Positions 1 to 11,400 of a DNA stretch of 64,000 nucleotides are shown here, one piece after another (position 1 is the first letter of the stretch; each line of letters begins with the position of its first letter). Both the position numbers and the translations under genes were made by a program. The notes below the pieces were generated by a model. That model was given only the letters and a program-made list of their open reading frames with translations. It was not told where the DNA came from and searched no databases. Origin of the DNA: Chryseobacterium ureilyticum (GTDB taxonomy: Bacteria > Bacteroidota > Bacteroidia > Flavobacteriales > Weeksellaceae). Location of the stretch: the NCBI RefSeq assembly GCF_900156735.1, contig NZ_FTOL01000006.1, positions 1 to 64,000 on the forward strand, written 5' to 3'.

Positions 1-1982
1 ATAACGAGTGCTGTATTGCTACCTGACAGTACTCCTGCTGACCTTTGAAGTCTTGTAATATTTCCATTCAGGTCATATTCTAATCTTTCAAAATATTCTT
101 TAGCGAACTCATTTCCTGCTTTTTGATAAAATCCAGCAGTAAGTCTATTGAGTGAGTCATATGCGTACCCATAGGTTTTAAGGGGTTCGTTATTCTCAGT
201 AAGAGTTTTCCAGGATACTTCAGCAATGTTGCCGTTGTATTTAGGCTTTACTTTTAAATCTAAATAATCATTATTGGGAGTCTCCTGTCCTTCTACTTTA
301 TTATAATTGATTTTATACCCAAACAGATCGTTTCCTAAGTTTGCAGGATCATTGATCTGCGCCATCCAGCCCCTGATATTATATTTATAATCAATCTGCT
401 GCAGAGAAGAGCCTAAAGTAACTCCACCTACTTTTTTAGTGGTAAGCTGTGAGAGTTCATTATAATCATTCTGAGCAAGAATTTCTACAGGATTAGAGTC
501 TACCTGATGTTTATGCACCAAGAGCCTGTTCTGATGATCATACGTAAAGGTTTCTGTAGTTACTTTTTCCGTATCTGTATTCAGCCTTTTATGCTTTGTA
601 ACTACCGTTTGAGAATTTCCTGCAAAATCAAGTTTAGATTCTGTTCGGGTATATCCCCCCAAATGATTAATAGAATGAGTTCCAATGACTCTACTCTTCA
701 GGTCATAATAAGTATAATTCTTGGTCCAACTGTCATCTTCAATGTTTTTGACAAAACTCATAACAGGAAGTCCCTTGGTATTTCTTCCCTCTGGTGATGG
801 AGAACCTGTGAGAATTGGTTCCACTGGAAGAGAGGGATTAAAATCATAATAAGGATAGGTGTCATAATAATTAATACTTAAAACAGTTTCAATATCAAAA
901 AAATATCCGTTGCTATATTGAATCTGTATCCCGTTTTTAGTAAATCCTGAACTATTTCTTTCCTCTACGATGATAAGGTTCCCTGCCTGAGACTGCATAC
1001 TTATTCTGCTTCCTCCTCCAATGATTCCGGTATAAGCAACTCTTCCCAATGATTCATATTTAGTAATCAGCCATTTATTCTTCTCTCGCATATTAGCGTC
1101 TTGAGTCATGATAAGTCTATCGGCTTTGTCATACACCATAAATTCCCATCCTTTGCCCGGAAGTTTTTTTTCTACAAGTCTGCCTCTGCCATCATAACGA
1201 TATTGATAATACAGATTCTCTTTTGTGGAATTATCTATAGTCGGTGCTGATGCTAAAGGAGGAATAACAAAAGCAAGTTGGTCGTATTCGTTATAAACAT
1301 AGTAGGTATCTGCATTTTCGGTAGCGCTCAATACTTTTCTGATGAGTAAAACCTGTCCCTGACCGTTTTTAAACTCAATAGTTTTGTTGCCGTCTTCATC
1401 GGTTATGGTATTTTTATATAATTGTGCTGGCAGAAAATATTGATTGAGTTCAATCGCAGTTTCTGTCCTTCCATCAAGCCATGTGGTGGTGGTTTTATAT
1501 TGTCTCACATAATCTTCATGGATATTGGCATCATAGTCAAATTTAACTGGCTTTCCCATCCAGTCATTTCCTCCCTGAATTTGTTCCTGGATTCTGTCCA
1601 AAGGAGAGTTCTCCAATATTTTTTCGGAATAGATTTTTTCTCCACCATAGATGGAAGAAGCATTTCCCAGAGGTGAGGTATAAATTCCGCCTGATTGCGT
1701 TCCTGATTGAGGAATGGGAAGAAAATCTTTCGCCTGTCTTCCAAACGGGTCGTATTCGATATGAGTGACAATATCTTTTCCTTGTGGAGAGGCTTTTACA
1801 CCAATCACCTGCTTAGGTCTCCCGAGCCCATCAAAATATTGAATAGTTTCAGAAGATTTTGTAGCCTGGGTTCCGTTATAATCCAGATAAGTTTTTGTTT
1901 GAACATAGTTTTCTGTGTTGGATACCTGTGCTTTTACAGTCCCCAACATCAGAAATCCTATAGGAATTATGAGTTTTTTCAT
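1..1982 (-). CDS. DUF6443 / RHS-YD repeat secreted protein (C-terminus beyond window)
   Basis: The reading frame is open from an ATG at 1982 to the window edge (660 codons), so the gene is partial at its 3' end. It starts with a Sec signal peptide ([19 protein letters not shown]). A DUF6443-type N-terminal region follows, with the motif [11 protein letters not shown] and then YDPFGRQ. Degenerate YD/RHS repeats come next ([35 protein letters not shown]). Such proteins are secreted beta-cage shells in Bacteroidota, and many end in an RHS core followed by a variable, often toxic, tip. That tip cannot be judged here because it lies off the window. The start is 6 bases after the stop of the upstream RHS-like gene on the same strand, so the two are very likely co-transcribed. 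The family assignment is from motif reading; any effector role is inference. Confidence 0.85.
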   Translation of the reverse strand, partial: MKKLIIPIGFLMLGTVKAQVSNTENYVQTKTYLDYNGTQATKSSETIQYFDGLGRPKQVIGVKASPQGKDIVTHIEYDPFGRQAKDFLPIPQSGTQSGGIYTSPLGNASSIYGGEKIYSEKILENSPLDRIQEQIQGGNDWMGKPVKFDYDANIHEDYVRQYKTTTTWLDGRTETAIELNQYFLPAQLYKNTITDEDGNKTIEFKNGQGQVLLIRKVLSATENADTYYVYNEYDQLAFVIPPLASAPTIDNSTKENLYYQYRYDGRGRLVEKKLPGKGWEFMVYDKADRLIMTQDANMREKNKWLITKYESLGRVAYTGIIGGGSRISMQSQAGNLIIVEERNSSGFTKNGIQIQYSNGYFFDIETVLSINYYDTYPYYDFNPSLPVEPILTGSPSPEGRNTKGLPVMSFVKNIEDDSWTKNYTYYDLKSRVIGTHSINHLGGYTRTESKLDFAGNSQTVVTKHKRLNTDTEKVTTETFTYDHQNRLLVHKHQVDSNPVEILAQNDYNELSQLTTKKVGGVTLGSSLQQIDYKYNIRGWMAQINDPANLGNDLFGYKINYNKVEGQETPNNDYLDLKVKPKYNGNIAEVSWKTLTENNEPLKTYGYAYDSLNRLTAGFYQKAGNEFAKEYFERLEYDLNGNITRLQRSAGVLSGSNTALV

Positions 1983-1988
1983 CGGTGA

Positions 1989-4565
1989 TTAGTTTTTATA
2001 ATTGTACTTCATTTCCTTAAGCACTTTTCCATCCACATCCACTACTTTCTCAAGCCTGTTTGCGGAATCATAAAGATATAATTCCCTGATTCCTGATGGT
2101 GGGGTAATACTTCTTACTCCAATAAATGGATCGTACGTATAAGTTGTAATTTGATATTTAGATAAAGATAAATCGTTTCTAAAGTTATCCAGTACATTCA
2201 TGAGTGCCTGATCGGAATCAACAGTTCCAAGTTGGTTATCATTATTAGCTGCATTCACAATAGCATCAATCAATGATGGCTGAATATCTGAAAACTTAAT
2301 ATTTTCAATTTTAGCAATAGGTTTAGTTTGATTATATCCCCAAATAATCACTGTTGAAATTCCATCTTTTGTAGTATACTGTTGAAGATTGCCTTTATCA
2401 TCATACTTATCATATGTGATTTCTACAGAACCATAATTTGTATCCGGTAATTTAAGACTAGATATAGATGTTACATTTTTTTCTTCTGTATAATACAATT
2501 TTTTTCTAGGAAGAGTTACATTATACATATCATTACTATAAGTAAATTCATAAAGAGTTTGAGTTCTATTTAAAAATTTATTATTTTTATAATTAGTTAC
2601 AACCAATGGAACACTGAAGAGATCTTTAGAAAAAAAGTTAACTAAAAATGCATATGGGGGAACCATACCAGCAGGGTGATTCGGACTTGCATGCAAAACA
2701 TCCCTAAGATACTGATAATTAGTTTCATAAAAATCACCTGATGGATATGTGGTTTTTTCTTTAATTTTATTTAATTTAGAATCATTTTTATAATAGTGAT
2801 CTGTTTTTGTCACCATTACTTTTCCATTTATATAGTCCCTAACAGTAGTTGAACCTAATACATATGGATATACATATTCTTTTTGATGATGCACCCATGA
2901 TAGTAGTTGCTTAACTCTACTAAAATAACTGTTTTGTAATATAGAATACGTTCCAAGATTTGTATAATTATTCTCTACTTCCTGGATAATATTACCGTCT
3001 TTAAAAATTTGTGTTTTTAATAATTTTCCTCTTTGAAAATCATTTGAATTATATCTGACAGGAAAGTTTTTAACCAAACTAAAAGGTTTAACATCTTCAG
3101 TAAATACAACACTTCCTATTCGATCATGCAAAACATTAGGATTTGTTGAGTAATCTGTAAAAACGTATTTTTTCTGAACTACATTATTTTTGAATTCAAC
3201 AACTTCGCTATAATTAATTGGAGAAGAACTTAATGAGTTTTCCGAAATATTTGATGCTGTTTCTTTTAAAAATCGAGTCCTTCCTCCCACTTGGTTTTTA
3301 TAGTCTATATAAGTCATATATCTTAACGTCTGACTCGCTATACCACTTGATACATCACTTCCATTTTCATAATTCAGAACATATTTGAAGCTCCTTGTAT
3401 AAGAATTTATACCATCAGAATCTACAATTTTACTTATTCGAGCTCCTCCCACTGTTCCCAACTCGCTCTTTAAAAATGGTAAAAATTCAGAAGCAGAATT
3501 TCTTTCTACTTTTCTCATATAACTATGGGGTTCATAATGAAACTCAGAATTTCCACCTGTAGGGTAAGTAACATTTTTTAGTAGTCCTGTATTTACTAAA
3601 TACGGATTAGGATTTCTGGAAGTCCCAGTAATACTATAGTCTCCAGTATCTACGTTAAAACTATATGGAGGTATTAAATAATTACTAGTCTCACTATTCC
3701 CATTCCAATATCCCCAAAAATCAATTCCATAAGTAGTTTCATGGGGTAAATTATCTTTACTATAATAATCAAATGTGTATTTTTTATTACCTGGAAAAGT
3801 TAATGTATTAAGGAAAAATCTATCTTTGTTTCTGTAATAATTAAAATCATTTTTTTTTACTGTTGTATTTTCATTTTTAATTTCAACACTATTAAGTTTA
3901 AGAGATTGATAACCATTATTAAGTGAGTTATATCTTGTATAATTGAAATTAACAAATGTTTTTCCATCTAACATAATTTTTGCAGGAAAAACTTTTTTTG
4001 TAAGGGTATATTGAAAATAGGGAGATTGGAACGAAAAACCACTTCCGTCTCCCCAAGCACGAACACCCCCTAGGCTGTTATTACTGTTCTCATTAAAACG
4101 TAAAATTTCCTGATTAACATATTTATTATAATCAAACAATTCTTCTACAAAACCACTAGTTGAATGTTCAGGAGGTGTTGATCTGCAAAAATTTCCAAAA
4201 TAAAGTTCTTCAATATTGGAATCAATTTTCTTATACTTTAAATATTCAATCTCAAGTGTATGATTGTTAGGATATTCTATTTTTCTTAGATACCAACTAC
4301 TAATTGAATAGTTAGGATTTTGACCAGCAGGAGATGGTAAGGATGTTCCCATTTGATAAGAAACTTCCAGATTATTATAAATACCGCCAAAATAATATTT
4401 CATCCCTTTACCATCAGTAATTACAATTTCAGAATTTAAAAGATTACATTCATTATTAATTTGTTGATTAGCCAAATTAGATATATCAACTTTTAGACTC
4501 AAATCGTTAGATGCAACTATAGGGGTTCCATCGTTTCTAATATAAAAGTAACCCGATGTTCCCAA
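1989..4565 (-). pseudogene. RHS-like protein, C-terminal part of a gene interrupted by an in-frame stop
   Basis: This 858-residue stretch is in exactly the same frame as the 160-residue piece upstream (4602-5084). One TAA at 4602-4604 separates them, followed by 12 further sense codons (reading FEIQPDRFNFNF) before the first possible non-ATG start, a TTG at 4565. The text across the stop is continuous: ...HINVSGQ, stop, FEIQPDRFNFNFLGTSGYFY. It therefore reads as one roughly 1031-residue protein with a single nonsense change. The body resembles large Bacteroidota RHS-like shell proteins, and it ends with YD-type motifs (TYTYDPFIGV, LYLYDSANRLEKVVD). No ATG or ribosome binding site is visible at the start of this part, so it may be silent unless read through. 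It sits between the T9SS beta-propeller gene and the DUF6443 gene. Confidence 0.75.
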
Positions 4566-4601
4566 GAAATTAAAATTAAACCTATCTGGCTGTATTTCAA
4601 A

Positions 4602-5084
4602 TTACTGACCAGAAACATTTATATGATCTTTCATTAAATTTGAATTGTAATTACCATTAAAGATATCTTCATTTGACTTAGAAACTAATCTCGCTCCAAC
4701 AAGAAAGCCACTAGATACATATGAAGTAATTTCAATTGGAATGGAATCATCCGCTATACCGTTAATATCTCTTGAAATAACACCTCCAAAATTCAAAAAC
4801 CAATCATGCCCTACATAATTTGATTTTTTATTTGGTATAAATCCTGAAGAGTTATAACTCAAGTTAAGATTAAAGTTACCAATAGATGAAAAGTCTTCTT
4901 CAAATAATGGAATATTTAAATCCACACTCCCAACATTTAAATTAACAGGAATATTTCCATATCTTTCCATCTCATAGCTTTGAGGCGATTTTATATTTAT
5001 TGGGGCTTCAGTAGTCGTATTATTTTGAGCCCCCAAAATATTATACATTAATATTGCGCCTATAATTATTCTCTTTCTTTTCAT
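4602..5084 (-). pseudogene. RHS-like protein, N-terminal fragment ending at an in-frame TAA
   Basis: This is the first 160 residues of the interrupted RHS-like gene, beginning at an ATG 9 bases after the upstream T9SS gene. It has a signal peptide-like start (MKRKRIIIGAILMYNILGAQ). The next segment (YGNIPVNLNVGSVDLNIPLF, then NLSYNSSGF and HDWFLNFGGVISRDINGI) is typical of the N-terminal beta region of secreted Bacteroidota RHS-like proteins. Translation stops at CAG-TAA-TTT. In intact relatives this point normally continues straight into the DxFxFxFxG segment, which is exactly what follows the stop here. If translated, the product is a secreted stub without the YD-repeat body. A sequencing error is the main alternative and cannot be excluded from this read alone. 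Confidence 0.75.
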
Positions 5085-5093
5085 GTTTTTATT

Positions 5094-6713
5094 TTACTTC
5101 TTAATCAGCTTCGCATTCGCTGTTTTGTTATCATTAGTTTTTATAGTAATCAGATAAGCTCCCTGAACCAAAGCCTGGGTATTAATCTTAGTTACTCTAT
5201 TCTTTGTTTTCAGATTTTGCAACTGTCTTCCGCTCATATCATACAACATAATTTCAGCTTCTTTAAAATCAAAACCGATTTCTACATAAGCATAATCTGT
5301 AACTGGATTTGGATAGATTTTGATGTCGTATTTTTCAATCAGGTCATTCACCTGTTTATCGCCTAGTTTTACAATTTTCCAGTTCTCTTTGCCTAATTCC
5401 TCTGCACTGGTTCCGGCAAGGATAATAGAACCGTCTCTGTTTAGTTTTAAATCTGAAAGTCTTTCTTCTCTTTTTCTGGATTCGCCTTTCACATGTTTTC
5501 GCCACTGTTCATTGCCGTTTCCATCAAGATACAGCATCCAGAAAGTTTCATCATCCGTTTCTATTCTTCCCTCGGCTTGAGTATAACCACCTAATAAAAT
5601 TCCTTTTGAAGATTTATCATCTGCTGAATGGATCACACTCATCCCCATCAGAACATCTCTGTTTTTAAAGTTGTAAGATTTTTGCCATTGTTCATCGCCT
5701 CTTTCGTTCAAAGCTATCAACCAAAGGTCTGTTCCTTCTTCAATTCCTACTGTTTTGTTTCCTGATCTATCTGATCTGGATTCACCGCCAATAACATAAC
5801 CATTGGCAGTTAAAGCAAGGGTTCTGAGGTGATCATCTTCTTTTCCACCATAGTTCTTTTCCCATTCTACTTTACCGTTTTTGTCTAGTTTTACGATCCA
5901 GTAATCACCTTCCCCGAAATTGTCGGTTTGTTTTGACATTGCAGATATTAGGTTGGAGGTTGCAGTAGCTTTTGTCGAAAATTGACTTTCTGGATTCTGA
6001 ACTTCTGAGCCTTTAACCTGAGAACTTCTTGAATAAATTCCCAGTAAAGCTCCGCCATCTCTGGTCGGAATCATTTTCTCTACTTCATCCAGACCTTTTC
6101 CACCAAGGATAATTTGTGAGATTTCTTTACCGTCTTTATCAAGCTTAATGATCAATACATCTTTAGAACCATAACCTTTCGCTGAGTTTTGAACATTACC
6201 AGCAACAATAAAGCCCTGATCCATAGTTTGGATAACCGCCCTTGCTTCTTCATCGGAAGAGCTTCCCAAGGTTTTCTGCCATAATTCATCCCCAAATTCA
6301 TTGATTCTGATCAGCCAGATATCCGATCCGCCTTTTGCTTCACCTTTTTTATCCAGTCCTTTTCCTGAATAAGAAGTTCCAGCCAAAAGGAATCCTCCAT
6401 CTTGCGTTGTGACGGTTGATGATAAATAATCGTGGTTTTGTCCTGAGAAGTATTTTTCCCATGCCTGTTCACCTTGTTGGTTCAGTTTAACCAAGTGGAA
6501 ATCGTAGCCGTTGTTCTGCTTACTGTCTGTAGCCTGAAGCTTATCACTCTGTATAGAACTTCCTGTAATAAGATATTGCTGATCGATGGTTGTCGTTACC
6601 TGGCTTAAGAAATCCTGAGTAGAGGATTTGATATCTTTTTGCCAGAGAACTTCCTGAGCCGACACACCTATAGCTGCACATAATGTATATGCGCCGAGAT
6701 AAAATTTCTTCAT
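5094..6713 (-). CDS. T9SS type A sorting domain protein with beta-propeller-like repeats
   Basis: This is a 539-residue secreted protein. A signal peptide ends near residue 19 (GVSA). The body carries about seven repeats, each containing a form of (D/N)xWL(I/V)(K/R)L(D/N)xxGxxxWxK followed by GGxLLxG (for example around residues 130-147, 270-287 and 328-345). This suggests a beta-propeller. From about residue 462 it ends in a T9SS type A C-terminal domain (IYPNPVTDYAYVEIG, LYDMSGRQLQ, QGAYLITIKT, final KLIKK), which targets it across the outer membrane through T9SS. It is the first gene of a three-gene minus-strand unit with the RHS-like genes (gaps of 9 and 6 bases). A TAAATTTG promoter element lies about 46 bases upstream. 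Its partner or substrate is not evident. Confidence 0.88.
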   Translation of the reverse strand: MKKFYLGAYTLCAAIGVSAQEVLWQKDIKSSTQDFLSQVTTTIDQQYLITGSSIQSDKLQATDSKQNNGYDFHLVKLNQQGEQAWEKYFSGQNHDYLSSTVTTQDGGFLLAGTSYSGKGLDKKGEAKGGSDIWLIRINEFGDELWQKTLGSSSDEEARAVIQTMDQGFIVAGNVQNSAKGYGSKDVLIIKLDKDGKEISQIILGGKGLDEVEKMIPTRDGGALLGIYSRSSQVKGSEVQNPESQFSTKATATSNLISAMSKQTDNFGEGDYWIVKLDKNGKVEWEKNYGGKEDDHLRTLALTANGYVIGGESRSDRSGNKTVGIEEGTDLWLIALNERGDEQWQKSYNFKNRDVLMGMSVIHSADDKSSKGILLGGYTQAEGRIETDDETFWMLYLDGNGNEQWRKHVKGESRKREERLSDLKLNRDGSIILAGTSAEELGKENWKIVKLGDKQVNDLIEKYDIKIYPNPVTDYAYVEIGFDFKEAEIMLYDMSGRQLQNLKTKNRVTKINTQALVQGAYLITIKTNDNKTANAKLIKK

Positions 6714-6758
6714 TCCGTGTATTTTTGAGTTTTAATGATTAGTTTTTAAAAATTTCCG

Positions 6759-6766
6759 CAAATTTA
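6759..6766 (-). promoter_or_regulatory. Putative -7 promoter element of the T9SS/RHS unit
   Basis: On the minus strand the bases read TAAATTTG, matching the Bacteroidota -7 consensus TAnnTTTG. It lies about 46 bases before the ATG at 6713. A convincing TTG -33 box at the usual 17-23 base spacing is not visible, so this is a candidate only. Confidence 0.4.
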
Positions 6767-6887
6767 AGTTTTTCAACAACTACAGATCATATTAATGTGA
6801 TTTAAAATCCAAATTCTCACTTGAGTTTTATTATGTAATTATTCTTTCACAAAGCTACCGCAGCACAACGACAGAACTTGACGTAAT

Positions 6888-6917
6888 AAAAAAGGGCTGA
6901 CCCCGAAGAGCCAACCC
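6888..6917 (-). terminator. Rho-independent terminator of the efflux operon
   Basis: On the minus strand a perfect 10-bp stem (GGGTTGGCTC / GGGTCAGCCC, with two G-U pairs) closes a TTCG tetraloop and is followed by six T. It lies about 40 bases beyond the stop of the outer-membrane factor gene, so it ends the three-gene efflux transcript. Confidence 0.92.
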
Positions 6918-6958
6918 TCAAAACATTAACTGTTTATTGATTGAATTATGATATTTCT

Positions 6959-8410
6959 TTACTTCCAGCCACCACCAAGGCTTTTATAGATGTCCACAAC
7001 AGTACTCAGTTGTTTTTGTTTCGCTTCTATAAGCTCCATTTTAGCATCCAATGCATCTCTCTGATTCAAAAGAACTTCAAGATAATCTGCTCTGGAGTTT
7101 CGGAACAATTGGTTGGCAATATCAATAGATTGATCCAAAGCTTTTGTTTCCTGGGATTTCAATTGATAATACTGATCTATATTTTTAATTTTCGACATCA
7201 AATTTGCTACATCCAGATAAGCATTTAAAATGGTTTTATCATATTCATATAACGCCTGGATTTGTTTAGCATCAGCCGTCTGGAAGTTTGCTTTGATCGC
7301 ACTTTTGTTGATCAGCGGACCAGCCAATTCTCCTACCAAATTATAAGCAATAGATTCCGGCATTTTCACCAGATAAGATGGTTTGAATGCCTCCAATCCT
7401 AAGGTTGCAGAAATTTCCAATGATGGATAAAATTCTTTTCTTGCTGCTTCAACATCCAGTTTTGAGGACTTTAATTCTAATTCTGCCTGCTTAATATCAG
7501 GACGGTTTGCCAATAATTGTGACGGAATTCCCGTATAAACCGTTGGCGGAATGGTTGACATAAAGTTTTCCTTCGTTCTGATAATCGGTTGTGGATATCT
7601 TCCCAACAAAGCATTGATCTGATTTTCCTTCTCAGTAATTTGCTGACGGATTGTGTATTCTGCTGCTTTGGATTTTGCAAGTTCTGCTTCAAATTTCTTC
7701 ACCGCAAGCTCTGTGGCAGCCGCAGCTTCTTTCTGAATCTTGGAAATTTCCAGTGCTTTTTGCTGAAGCTTGATATACTGCTGAATAATATCCAATTGAT
7801 TGTCAAGCGCCAATAATTCATAATAATTATCCGCCACTTCCTCAATAAGATTAGACAATACAAAGTTTTTCCCTTCTACTGTTGAAAGATAATGAGCCAC
7901 TGCTGATTCCTTTTCTGTTCTCAGTTTTTTCCAGATATCAATTTCCCAGTTTGCCATTAATCCACCTTCAAAATTCCCCAGCGGATCTGGCATTTCTCTA
8001 CCTGGTTCTATTTGTGTAGTAGCATCTCCTGCTCCTTCACTTGTATATCGTCCAGCTTTTTTCAATCCGGCTCCTATTCCTGCAGAAACTGTCGGGCTTA
8101 ATTTTCCTTTTTTAGCTAAAACACCACTTTTGGCAATTTCAATTTCCTGAAGTGTGATCAGCAATTCCTGGTTGTTCTTTAATGCTATTTCAATAAGACT
8201 TACAAGATTCGGATCTGTAAAAAACTGTCTCCAGGGAGTGGTTCCACTGTTATTATTAGCATCCTGCTGCTCTTCCTGATTGAAATTCTGAGGAATATTT
8301 GTTTTTACCTCATCTTTTATGACGGTTGCCATTGGAGCTTTACAACTTGCTAAAACAAGCGATAAAGCAATGGCTCCTATATATTTATTATAAATCTTCA
8401 TGTTTGTCAT
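6959..8410 (-). CDS. RND efflux outer-membrane factor (TolC/NodT-type lipoprotein)
   Basis: This is the outer-membrane channel of a tripartite efflux pump. The start is probably the second ATG at 8401 (MKIYNKYIGAIALSLVLASC), which gives a lipoprotein signal with Cys20. The ATG at 8410 adds only three residues. The body holds the paired long helical regions of the OEP family, including the NodT-type signatures PDLGNFEG-like turn then ANWEIDIWKK, and later LANRPDIKQAELELKSS. The length (about 480) is normal. The gene overlaps the end of the pump gene by 23 bases, which is consistent with translational coupling. It is the last gene of the operon and is followed by a strong terminator. Substrate specificity cannot be read from the sequence. 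Confidence 0.93.
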   Translation of the reverse strand: MTNMKIYNKYIGAIALSLVLASCKAPMATVIKDEVKTNIPQNFNQEEQQDANNNSGTTPWRQFFTDPNLVSLIEIALKNNQELLITLQEIEIAKSGVLAKKGKLSPTVSAGIGAGLKKAGRYTSEGAGDATTQIEPGREMPDPLGNFEGGLMANWEIDIWKKLRTEKESAVAHYLSTVEGKNFVLSNLIEEVADNYYELLALDNQLDIIQQYIKLQQKALEISKIQKEAAAATELAVKKFEAELAKSKAAEYTIRQQITEKENQINALLGRYPQPIIRTKENFMSTIPPTVYTGIPSQLLANRPDIKQAELELKSSKLDVEAARKEFYPSLEISATLGLEAFKPSYLVKMPESIAYNLVGELAGPLINKSAIKANFQTADAKQIQALYEYDKTILNAYLDVANLMSKIKNIDQYYQLKSQETKALDQSIDIANQLFRNSRADYLEVLLNQRDALDAKMELIEAKQKQLSTVVDIYKSLGGGWK

Positions 8411-11400
8411 CGTGTTGATACGGTTCAGTTTGTTCTGTTAAAGGATTTTCCTCTTCATATCTCGCTAGTCTCGACTTGTCAGCAATGGTTCCGAAAATGT
8501 AATACAACCCCGGAATAATCATCAATCCGAAAATAGTTCCGATCAGCATTCCTCCAGCTGCAGCCGTTCCTATGGTACGGTTACCTACAGCACCAGGACC
8601 TGTTGCAATTACCAATGGAATTAATCCCGCAATAAAGGCAAATGATGTCATCAAAATAGGACGGAAACGAATTGCCGCTCCTTCAATAGCAGCCTGCATA
8701 ACAGGAATTCCCTCTTCTGCCTTTTTCTGTACCGCAAATTCTACAATCAATACTGCATTTTTACCTAATAGTCCGATAAGCATTACCATTGCCACCTGAG
8801 CATAAATATTGTTTTCCAACCCTAAAAGTTTCAGACATAAAAAAGCTCCGAAAATACCCACCGGTAATGATAAAATAACAGGTAAAGGAAGAATAAAGCT
8901 CTCATACTGCGCAGAAAGAATCAGATAAACGAATCCTAAACATACCAGAAATACAAATACGGCTTCATTTCCACGGCTTACTTCATCTTTAGAAATCCCA
9001 GCCCAGTCGATACCAAAACCTCTCGGAAGTGTTTTATCTGCAACTTCCTGAATGGCTTTAATTGCCTGTCCGCTACTATATCCCGGTGCCGGGGTACCAC
9101 TTACCTGAGCTGAATTATACATATTATGTCTCGTCATTTCGGATAGACCATATACTTTTTCCAATTTCATAAAATCGGAATAAGGGACCATTTGATCTTT
9201 ATCGTTTTTAACGTACAGCTTTAATAAATCCGTTGGTAATGCACGATATTGAGGTCCTGCCTGAACAATTACCTTATAAGGTCTGTCAAAGCGGATAAAA
9301 CTTGTTTCATAGTTAGATCCAATCAATGTAGACAGATTATCCATCGCTTTTTCAATGGTTACTCCTTTTTGTTCCGCAAGGTCATTATCTATTCTAAGCA
9401 TATATTGAGGGAAACTCGCTGAATAGAATGTAAATGCAGATCCTAATTCTGGACGCTTATTCAGTTCTTTCACAAAATCGTTACTTACCTGTTCCATTTT
9501 ATGATAGTCTCCACTTCCTGCCTTATCAAGCAAACGAAGTTCAAAACCTCCTGCTGCACCATATCCAGGAACGGAAGGTGGTTGGAAAAATTCAATATTA
9601 GCTCCTGGAATATTTTTGGTTTTTTCCTCTAGCTTTTCTATAATTTCAGCTGCAGATTCTTTACGTTCATCCCAGCTTTTAAGATTGATCAGACAGGTTC
9701 CCGAATTTGATCCCGTACCTTCAGTCAGAATTTCATACCCAGCCAATGATGAAACAGATTGTACACCATCAATATCTTCTGATTCCTTCAATAATTCCCT
9801 TGCGATCTGATTGGTTCTTTCCAAAGTAGATCCCGGAGGCGTCTGAATAATCGCATAAATCATCCCCTGATCCTCCGCCGGAATAAATCCTGATGGAATG
9901 GAGTTACTCAGGAAATAAGTTCCAGCACAAAATGCCAATAGTAACGGTAGTGTAAATGCTTTTTTAGTTACCGTTTTATTCAGCATTCTCTCATACTTTC
10001 CGGCACCTTTCGTAAACAGGTTATTGAATTTATCAAGGAAAATAGTAATCGGCGTTTTCTTTTTAGCTTTTCCGTGATTATTTTTAAGGATTAAAGCACA
10101 CAATGCTGGTGTCAAAGTCAAAGCAACAACCCCTGATAAAATAATGGATGAAGCCATCGTAATGGAAAACTGACGATAGAATACCCCAACTGGTCCTGAC
10201 ATAAATGCAATCGGAATGAATACAGATGCCATTACCAAAGTAATAGCGATAATCGCCCCACTGATTTCATGCATTGCTTCTTCTGTAGCTTTCAAAGGGG
10301 AAAGATTTTTCTCTTCCATCTTGGCGTGGACGGCTTCTATAACTACAATCGCATCATCCACTACAACCCCAATCGCCATTACCAGCGCAAAGAGCGAGAT
10401 CATATTCAATGTAATTCCAAATGCTGACATTACCGCAAATGTTCCTACCAATGAAACCGGAACCGCCAATGCAGGAATCAAAGTAGAACGCCAGTCTCCA
10501 AGGAAAAGGAATACTACAATTGCTACTAGTATAAAAGCTTCAAATAACGTATGAATTACTTTCTCCATGGAAGCGTCCAGGAATCTTGATACGTCATAAC
10601 TGATCTCATAATGCATTCCTTTAGGGAAAGTATTTTTTTCAAGATCAGCCATCAAAGTTTTTACATTTTTAATAACGTCACTTGCATTGGATCCGTAAGA
10701 CTGCTTTACAGTGATTGCCGCAGAAGGTTTACCATTCAATGTAGAATAAATGTCATACATCGAGCTTCCGAATTCTATATCGGCAACATCCTTTAATCGG
10801 ATTGACTCACCATCAGGTTTTGCTCTTAAAATGATATTTCCGTAATCCTTTTCGTTATTGAAACGTCCTGGATATTTTAATACATATTCAAAAGACTGAG
10901 AACGCTTACCTGAACTTTCTCCTGTTTTACCTGGCGATGCTTCCAAACTCTGTTCGTTTAGAGCTTCCATCACTTCGTCTGCTGAAATATTATAAGCAGT
11001 AAGTCTGTCTGGCTTCAACCAAATACGCATTGCATATTCACGAGTTCCTAAAATGTCGGCAAAACCTACTCCACTTACCCTTCTCAATTCAGACATTACG
11101 TTGATATCCGCGTAATTGAAAAGAAATTTTTGGTCAGCTTTCGGATCATCACTATACAGGTTAATGTACATCAACATATTCGGTTCTTCACGGGTAATCT
11201 TTACCCCTTCACGAACTACCAGCGGAGGTAATTTATTCACAACTGAAGATACACGGTTCTGAACGTTTACTGCTGCAACATTGGGATCTGTTCCCAAATC
11301 AAATACCACCTGAATGGATGCCTCACCGTCATTTCCGGCATCCGAGGTCATATATTTCATACCTGGAACACCATTTAACCCTCTTTCCAAAGGAATAACA

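Noticed and set aside
1505-1771. An 88-codon minus-strand frame inside the DUF6443 gene
   Set aside because: It is out of frame with the long RHS-like coding frame that covers the same bases.
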